A stretch of DNA of 10,221 nt from DATJFH01 sp035495815 (GTDB lineage: Bacteria; Acidobacteriota; Terriglobia; Bryobacterales; Bryobacteraceae). A model generated the notes under the pieces. That model had not been told where the DNA came from and made no database searches. It worked only from the letters and a program-made list of their open reading frames with translations. Both the position numbers and the translations under genes were made by a program. Where the stretch lies: positions 1 through 10,221 of the forward strand of contig DATJFH010000160.1 of NCBI GenBank assembly GCA_035495815.1. Reading direction: 5' to 3'. This document shows, one piece after another, positions 6,472-10,221 of this stretch (position 1 is the first letter of the stretch; each line of letters starts with the position of its first letter).

Positions 6472-7407
6472 ATGGCATCGACCGCTGATCATGGATGGTT
6501 TCTCAGCCGTTGGTACCGGGCGTTCCAGCGCCGCTACGAGCCCCCCCCACCGGTACTCAGCCCAGCTCCCAGAATCGGTCTCGCCCTCGGCGGCGGGTTC
6601 GCGAGAGGCATCGCGCATGTAGGCGTGCTGAAGGTCTTCGAGCAATACCAGATTCCGATCCACTACATCGCGGGGGTCAGCGCGGGTTCCATGGTCGCCG
6701 CGGCGTATGCCTCCGGCAGTACGCCGGAAGAGATTGGACGCATCGGCGCCAGCATGCGATTCGGAGACGTGGCCCGCTGGAGCATCTCCAAAATGGGTCT
6801 GGTCGGCAGCGAGCGCATGAACCAGTTCCTGCAAAAGCTGCTCAAGAGCTTCCGCTTCGAGGACATGAAGATTCCGCTGGGTGTGGTGGCCACCGACCTG
6901 GCCACGGGCAACCCCGTGCTCTTCCACGATTCCGGTGACGTCCTGATGGCGATCCGGGCCAGTTGCTCCTACCCGGGCCTGTTTCAGCCGCTGGGTTACG
7001 AAGGCAGGCTGCTGGTGGACGGCGCCATGTCCATGGAAGTGCCGTCCCCGCTGCTTCGCATGCTGGGGGCGACACGGGTCATCTCGGTCCACCTGCCCAT
7101 GCAGCAGGCGGAAGGTCCCGTCGCCAGCAACATGTTCCAGGTCATCAACCGCTGCTTCCAGATCATGCAGACGCACGCGGAGCAACACTGGCGGGAGCAG
7201 TCGGACCTGGTGATCGCGCCGGACGTGACGGGAATGGAATGGGACGCGTTCGGCAGCGCCGAGAAACTGGTTCAGGCGGGGGAAATTGCGGCGCTCGAGG
7301 CCGTTCCCAAAATCAAGGCGTGGCTTGCGGACGCGCCGGCGGCGGCTAGGACAAAACCGCTTTCAGCGTCCCCGTCTCCCTCTGGATCTTCTCCTGCAAC
7401 AGCATGA
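6472..7407 (+). CDS. patatin-like phospholipase (RssA/NTE-like)
   Basis: The 311-residue protein holds one patatin domain (about 34-235): the oxyanion loop GGGFARG (40-46), the nucleophile elbow GVSAG with Ser70, and the dyad aspartate in DGA (Asp183). Patatins are serine acyl hydrolases that cleave acyl groups from phospholipids or lysophospholipids. Instead of a signal peptide there is a short aromatic and basic head (WFLSRWYRAFQRRYE), suggesting a cytosolic or membrane-associated enzyme. The linker at 24-27 is PPPP, encoded within an 8-C homopolymer (6541-6548). The last 25 or so residues are Ala/Ser/Pro-rich and run 62 bases into the convergent nuoB gene, so the tail is probably not functional. 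An in-frame TGA at 6454-6456 closes off upstream extension; the ATG at 6472 has only a weak GGACGG-like ribosome site. Confidence 0.94.
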   Translation: MASTADHGWFLSRWYRAFQRRYEPPPPVLSPAPRIGLALGGGFARGIAHVGVLKVFEQYQIPIHYIAGVSAGSMVAAAYASGSTPEEIGRIGASMRFGDVARWSISKMGLVGSERMNQFLQKLLKSFRFEDMKIPLGVVATDLATGNPVLFHDSGDVLMAIRASCSYPGLFQPLGYEGRLLVDGAMSMEVPSPLLRMLGATRVISVHLPMQQAEGPVASNMFQVINRCFQIMQTHAEQHWREQSDLVIAPDVTGMEWDAFGSAEKLVQAGEIAALEAVPKIKAWLADAPAAARTKPLSASPSPSGSSPATA

Positions 7408-7891
7408 TGGCGTATATCAACTGCTCCGGCCTGGGCGGGCAGCCGGGGACGTAGACATCGACGGGAATCACCTGGTTTACCGGAATCAGCGCGTAATTGT
7501 TGAACACGCCGGTGGACGTCGCGCAGGCGCCCATGGAGATGACCCATTTGGGTTCGGGCATCTGCTGATAGAGATGCCGGATCACCGGAGCCATTTTGTT
7601 GCTGACGCGTCCGGCGATGATCATCAGGTCCGACTGGCGGGGAGAACCGCGGAACACTTCGGCGCCGAAGCGCGCGATGTCGAAGCGCGAGGCGGACATG
7701 GACATCATTTCGATGGCGCAGCAGGCCAGGCCGAACGACATCGGCCAGATCGAATTTTTCCGCGCCCAGTTGATCGCGGCTCCCAGAGTCGTGGTGACGA
7801 TGCCTTCGGAGAGCACGCTCTGTTCGAAACCCGCTTCGTCGATGCGCGCGAACAGGTCGGCGGGGCCGCTGGCCAGAGGCTTTTCTTCCAT
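7346..7891 (-). CDS. nuoB: NADH-quinone oxidoreductase subunit B (stand-alone)
   Basis: The 181-residue protein matches NuoB throughout: GAAINWARKNSIWPMSFGLACCAIEMM, then SGAC-type and PGCPPRPEQ motifs. Cys57 and Cys58 (tandem), Cys123 and Cys151 are the four ligands of cluster N2, the terminal 4Fe-4S centre of complex I that passes electrons to quinone at the membrane-facing side of the peripheral arm. All ligands are present, so it looks functional. I place the start at the ATG at 7891 (MEEKPLASG); the frame extends to 7975, but those 28 extra residues are Cys/His-rich and unlike NuoB. No nuoA, nuoC or nuoD is adjacent, whereas nuoB normally lies inside the nuo operon. A two-helix membrane protein gene lies 106 bases upstream on the same strand, and the 3' end overlaps the patatin gene. 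Confidence 0.94.
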   Translation of the reverse strand: MEEKPLASGPADLFARIDEAGFEQSVLSEGIVTTTLGAAINWARKNSIWPMSFGLACCAIEMMSMSASRFDIARFGAEVFRGSPRQSDLMIIAGRVSNKMAPVIRHLYQQMPEPKWVISMGACATSTGVFNNYALIPVNQVIPVDVYVPGCPPRPEQLIYAIMLLQEKIQRETGTLKAVLS

Positions 7892-7997
7892 GCTTCCAGT
7901 TTCGCATGTTTTGTTTGGACAGCCCCAAGCCCGGTGCAGGTTCTGCAAACACGAATCGCGGAAATGCAGGCGCACAAATCAGCGGCGGCCGGACGGA

Positions 7998-8510
7998 TCA
8001 GGCTCCGGGCAGCCTCTCCCGGCGTTCATTCAACAGGGTTCTCAACCCCTGCTTATAGGCGAGCTTCCGGGAAGCATCCCAATCGCGATACTTCGGGTTG
8101 ACGAACAGGCAAACCGTATCCAGATCCTCGCCCATGCCGACATAGGTCTCGGCGGCCAACAGCGTCTCTTCGCCCGGCATCTCTTCGCCGGCCATGGAGA
8201 CGTCCGCCGAAAAGGGCGCAGCCGGCTGCTCTTTCGCGGTATGTATCTTGTACAGCTGTCCAATAGCCCAGGCCATGAAGGCGAGATAAAAGATGGCGAA
8301 CACGAACGCCATCGGCGGACTGACCGAATCTCCGAAAACGCCTACTTTGAACAGCGCCGCCAGCAGGCTGGCAAAGGTCACCGCGCCGTACAAGAAGTGC
8401 TTGTAAGAGAAGCCGGTATCCTTCCCGGCTTCATTCTCTTGGCGCTCGTCGGATTCGTCCTGTAATTTGTAGTCGATTGGGCATAGATCGGCAAAAAGCG
8501 GGCCGGCCAT
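7998..8510 (-). CDS. uncharacterised membrane protein with two predicted helices
   Basis: I do not recognise a family. Counting from the ATG at 8510 the product has 170 residues: an acidic hydrophilic head (to about 35), two hydrophobic segments (HFLYGAVTFASLLAALFKVGVF, about 38-59; MAFVFAIFYLAFMAWAIGQLY, about 67-87), then a cytoplasm-like tail of about 80 residues, first Glu/Ala-rich and then basic (DWDASRKLAYKQGLRTLLNERRE). The clean amphipathic and hydrophobic pattern argues that this strand, not the opposing long frame, is coding. A TTG at 8534 would add 8 residues and collide with the GH5 start codon; the ATG with GGGGTG just upstream is simpler. It precedes nuoB on the same strand and could share its transcript, but nothing in the sequence ties it to complex I. 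Confidence 0.7.
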   Translation of the reverse strand: MAGPLFADLCPIDYKLQDESDERQENEAGKDTGFSYKHFLYGAVTFASLLAALFKVGVFGDSVSPPMAFVFAIFYLAFMAWAIGQLYKIHTAKEQPAAPFSADVSMAGEEMPGEETLLAAETYVGMGEDLDTVCLFVNPKYRDWDASRKLAYKQGLRTLLNERRERLPGA

Positions 8511-8518
8511 CACCCCGT

Positions 8519-8527
8519 TGCTACAAT
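8519..8527 (+). promoter_or_regulatory. extended -10 promoter (TGCTACAAT), leaderless start for the GH5 gene
   Basis: TG-C-TACAAT fits the extended -10 form, with TACAAT at 8522-8527 matching 5 of 6 consensus bases. Six bases (CGGACA) separate it from the ATG at 8534, exactly where transcription would begin, so the mRNA would start at AUG. No Shine-Dalgarno precedes this ATG and no -35 is visible, both consistent with an extended -10 leaderless promoter. The identical 9-mer occurs at 2108-2116 on the other strand. Confidence 0.5.
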
Positions 8528-8533
8528 CGGACA

Positions 8534-9511
8534 ATGGGGTGTGAGCTTTCCGGCGGCCTGCCGGGGCTGGCGACGGCGGGAAATCGCATTGTCCGGGCCG
8601 GCACGGGTGAGCCGGTCCTGCTTCGGGGCTTGAACCGGTCGGGTCTCGAATACTCCGAGCCCGGCAAACACGGCTTCCTGGCGACTGCCGGAATCTCTCA
8701 GGCGGAAGTGGGCACGATCGTCACCGACTGGGGGGCCAACATCATTCGCCTCCCCTTCAATCAGGACTGGGTCTTGCACGGGCGCGGCGGCTGGCCGGCG
8801 GACGCCTATCGCGCGTCGCTCGATCAGGTGATTCTGTGGGCATCCGGTTTCGGCGCTTATACGCTGCTCGACCTGCAATGGCTCGACGCCGAGCGCGTAT
8901 ACGGAGGGGACAGGAATCTGGTCGCGCCGCTGCCTGACCGGCAATCCATCGAGGTCTGGAGCGTCCTGGCGGAGCGGTACCGGGAGGAGCCGGCGGTGCT
9001 GTACGACATCTTCAACGAACCGCACGACCGTCTGCCCGATGATCCCTTTCCGCTGAACCGGGAGGACGGAACCACGCACCCGCCGGACCGGTATCGGGTC
9101 GGCATGCGCGAGTGGCAACCCTGGGCGCGAGCGCTTATCGGCGCCATCCGCGACGCGCATCCGGGCGCGCTGATTTTCGTCTCCGGCGTGAACTGGGGTT
9201 ACGATCTACGGGGAATGCCGATGGACATCCCCAATCTCGTCTACTCGACTCACGTTTACCGCAATAAGGGCGCGGATTGGGCAGGCGCTTTTGGGAAGCT
9301 GGCGGCGGAGGTCCCCGTCTTCGCCGCGGAATGGGGCGGCAGCGACGGCGACCTCAAGTGGGGCCGGAAGCTGCGGGATTACTTCGATTCTCTCGAAATC
9401 GGCTGGACTGCCTGGAGCTGGCACAACCATCCGCTGCTGGCGGAAGGGCTGACGCCGACGCAATTCGGCAGTCTCGTGCGCGACAGTCTCATCTTTACAA
9501 ATCCGGCATAA
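8534..9511 (+). CDS. GH5-type glycoside hydrolase (cellulase family), no signal peptide
   Basis: From the ATG at 8534 the product has 325 residues with the GH5 (beta/alpha)8 barrel pattern: LLRGLNRSGLEY (29-40), IIRLPF with Arg72, the acid/base glutamate in DIFNEPHD (Glu162), STHVY with His240, the nucleophile glutamate in PVFAAEWGG (Glu266) and WTAWSWHNHP (291-300). GH5 enzymes hydrolyse beta-1,4-glucans, mannans or related beta-glycosides with retention of configuration; specificity is not readable here. There is no signal peptide or binding module, so it probably acts on imported oligosaccharides in the cytoplasm, or leaves by another route. An in-frame ATG at 8477 would add 19 residues, but they look non-protein-like (MGIDRQKAGRPSPRCYNRT) and would overlap the divergent membrane-protein gene. 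The promoter spacing also favours 8534. Confidence 0.9.
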   Translation: MGCELSGGLPGLATAGNRIVRAGTGEPVLLRGLNRSGLEYSEPGKHGFLATAGISQAEVGTIVTDWGANIIRLPFNQDWVLHGRGGWPADAYRASLDQVILWASGFGAYTLLDLQWLDAERVYGGDRNLVAPLPDRQSIEVWSVLAERYREEPAVLYDIFNEPHDRLPDDPFPLNREDGTTHPPDRYRVGMREWQPWARALIGAIRDAHPGALIFVSGVNWGYDLRGMPMDIPNLVYSTHVYRNKGADWAGAFGKLAAEVPVFAAEWGGSDGDLKWGRKLRDYFDSLEIGWTAWSWHNHPLLAEGLTPTQFGSLVRDSLIFTNPA

Positions 9512-9515
9512 GTGG

Positions 9516-9550
9516 TTGCCTATCAGGGTCATTATTTGCACCCAAGGCAA
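9516..9550 (+). terminator. possible two-part hairpin after the GH5 gene
   Basis: Four bases after the GH5 stop, TTGCCT (9516-9521) pairs with AGGCAA (9545-9550), and inside it GGGT (9526-9529) pairs with ACCC (9540-9543) around a 10-base loop. The position suggests transcript termination or 3'-end protection, but there is no U tract on the plus strand, so an intrinsic terminator is not established. Confidence 0.35.
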
Positions 9551-9634
9551 AGTCTCGAATCGCCCTAGAATCCTGTAAAATTTCCGTAACCGATAGAAAT
9601 CAAGGCAGTTCTTTAGCGTTATCAGTATTTCTAG

Positions 9635-9640
9635 TACTAT
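9635..9640 (+). promoter_or_regulatory. weak candidate -10 (TACTAT) for the metallophosphoesterase-like gene
   Basis: TACTAT in the AT-richer gap is a 4/6 match to the -10 consensus, with only a poor TTTAGC-like -35 about 17 bases upstream. If used, it would give a leader of about 84 bases that contains the hairpin at 9660-9691 and the ribosome binding site. Other AT-rich hexamers nearby could serve equally well. Confidence 0.25.
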
Positions 9641-9659
9641 TGTCTAATCCTTTGGGATC

Positions 9660-9691
9660 GGGGTATCTTCTTTTGGTACGGGCAATACCCC
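9660..9691 (+). other. hairpin in the probable 5' leader
   Basis: GGGGTAT (9660-9666) is perfectly complementary to ATACCCC (9685-9691) across an 18-base loop. Within it an alternative, mutually exclusive pairing GGTA (9675-9678) with TACC (9686-9689) is possible. It ends 22 bases before the AAAGGAG ribosome binding site. It does not match a riboswitch class I can name, and could equally be a DNA operator. Confidence 0.4.
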
Positions 9692-9713
9692 CCCTTAGCC
9701 TTAGATCGAGCTT

Positions 9714-9720
9714 AAAGGAG
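9714..9720 (+). promoter_or_regulatory. ribosome binding site AAAGGAG deciding a GTG start
   Basis: This is the strongest Shine-Dalgarno in the window. It lies 10 bases before the GTG at 9731, which fixes that GTG as the start of the last gene even though it is not an ATG. Confidence 0.65.
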
Positions 9721-9730
9721 ACGAGATAGC

Positions 9731-10221
9731 GTGAAACGGAACAGGAATTTTTTTCTTGGCGCAGATGCCGCCAATTTAACCGCCAGACGCCTGGCTTTAG
9801 GGGGCGCGATAGCCGTATTCGTTTTGGCTGCGGGCAGTCTGTTTGCCCAGACAGACCGAAACAATCAATTCGATATTGCGCTGGTAGGCGATGTGCCGTA
9901 TGCGCCGACCATCGGTACCGGCAACAGCAAGTTCCAGGTATACCCCTCGCTTGAATACAACGCACTCATCGCGGACATCAATGCCCACAACAAAGTGGCG
10001 TTTACCGTCCACATGGGGGATATCAAGGCCGGCGACACCTGGTGCGTTGGCGGCAACCCCAAAGACCCGGCTGGAATGGCCAACATCTACACGGCGAATC
10101 TGGCGCTTTTCAACAGCTACGCGAATGGCGTCGTCTATCTTCCCGGGGACAACGAATGGACCGATTGCCACCGGACGAATAACGGCGCGTATGATCCCAC
10201 CGAACGGCTGGCCTATCTCCG
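9731..10221 (+). CDS. exported metallophosphoesterase-like protein (3' end outside window)
   Basis: Starting at GTG, 163 codons are visible and the frame is still open at the window edge. Residues 1-39 look like a signal sequence with an unusually long basic n-region (KRNRN, then ARR at 18-20) before the hydrophobic core LALGGAIAVFVLAAGSLFA, cleavage near Ala39. The mature part shows the spaced motifs of a calcineurin-like phosphoesterase: FDIALVGDVPY (Asp54), FTVHMGDIKAG (His94, Asp97) and YLPGDNEWTDCHR (137-147), the last replacing the usual GNHE with GDNE. Such enzymes use two metal ions to hydrolyse phosphoesters; here the location would be periplasmic or extracellular. The substrate is unknown and remaining metal ligands lie beyond the window. 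The preceding 219-bp gap with a hairpin and strong ribosome site suggests its own regulated transcription. Confidence 0.78.
   Translation, partial: MKRNRNFFLGADAANLTARRLALGGAIAVFVLAAGSLFAQTDRNNQFDIALVGDVPYAPTIGTGNSKFQVYPSLEYNALIADINAHNKVAFTVHMGDIKAGDTWCVGGNPKDPAGMANIYTANLALFNSYANGVVYLPGDNEWTDCHRTNNGAYDPTERLAYL

Noticed and set aside
7935..7947. TGCAG-GTT-CTGCA inverted repeat upstream of nuoB
   Set aside because: Five-base arms with a 3-base spacer are expected about ten times by chance in a window this size, and nothing else marks it as an operator.
7892..7975. 28-codon N-terminal extension of nuoB
   Set aside because: The extra residues are Cys/His-rich and unlike NuoB; the ATG at 7891 gives a normal length.
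7596..8465. Plus-strand open frame (289 codons) spanning nuoB and the two-helix protein
   Set aside because: It crosses two independent minus-strand genes, one of them unmistakable NuoB, and has no coherent protein character.
9551..9660. Possible cyclic-di-GMP riboswitch or sigma-54 promoter in the last gap
   Set aside because: Neither the conserved GEMM core nor a GG-N10-GC pair with the right flanks could be found on either strand.

Overview
The window is GC-rich, densely coding bacterial chromosome. Gene content points to Acidobacteriota, most likely the Bryobacterales/Solibacter group. The pointers are a Tat-signal TIM-barrel sugar isomerase, a secreted DUF1326-type protein, a very large secreted PIG-L deacetylase next to an SSS-family symporter, and a stand-alone nuoB. 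This placement is inferred from gene style; no rRNA or other marker gene is present. I see no mobile element, CRISPR array, tRNA or rRNA.

Layout. Positions 1-1326 (+): the 3' part of a HAD-superfamily phosphatase, then a Tat-exported xylose-isomerase-like TIM-barrel protein. Positions 1336-1374: a rho-independent terminator for the opposing strand. Positions 1406-6432 (-): transcription runs right to left through a secreted PIG-L deacetylase (826 aa), a 40-residue single-helix membrane protein missed by usual length cut-offs, a sodium:solute symporter (552 aa), and, behind its own promoter, a secreted DUF1326-like protein. Positions 6433-6471 are a 39-bp divergent promoter region containing a short palindrome. 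Positions 6472-7407 (+): a patatin-like phospholipase whose 3' end overlaps nuoB tail to tail. Positions 7346-8510 (-): nuoB, preceded by a two-helix membrane protein of unknown function. Positions 8534-9511 (+): a GH5-type glycosidase without a signal peptide, apparently from a leaderless transcript. Positions 9512-9730: a 219-bp AT-richer gap with two potential RNA hairpins. Positions 9731-10221 (+): the start of an exported metallophosphoesterase-like protein, cut by the window edge.

How the genes fit together. The clearest unit is PIG-L deacetylase / 40-aa membrane peptide / symporter. Reading frames overlap at both junctions (TTGA, then ATGA), which implies translational coupling. A reasonable hypothesis is that the secreted deacetylase processes an N-acetylated sugar or glycoconjugate outside the cytoplasm, the symporter imports a product, and the small protein is an accessory subunit of the symporter. 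The GH5 enzyme and sugar isomerase are consistent with a carbohydrate-using heterotroph but are not physically linked to that unit. The 9-base string TGCTACAAT occurs at extended -10 positions upstream of two genes, suggesting a common housekeeping promoter form; at the GH5 gene its spacing predicts that transcription begins at the start codon.
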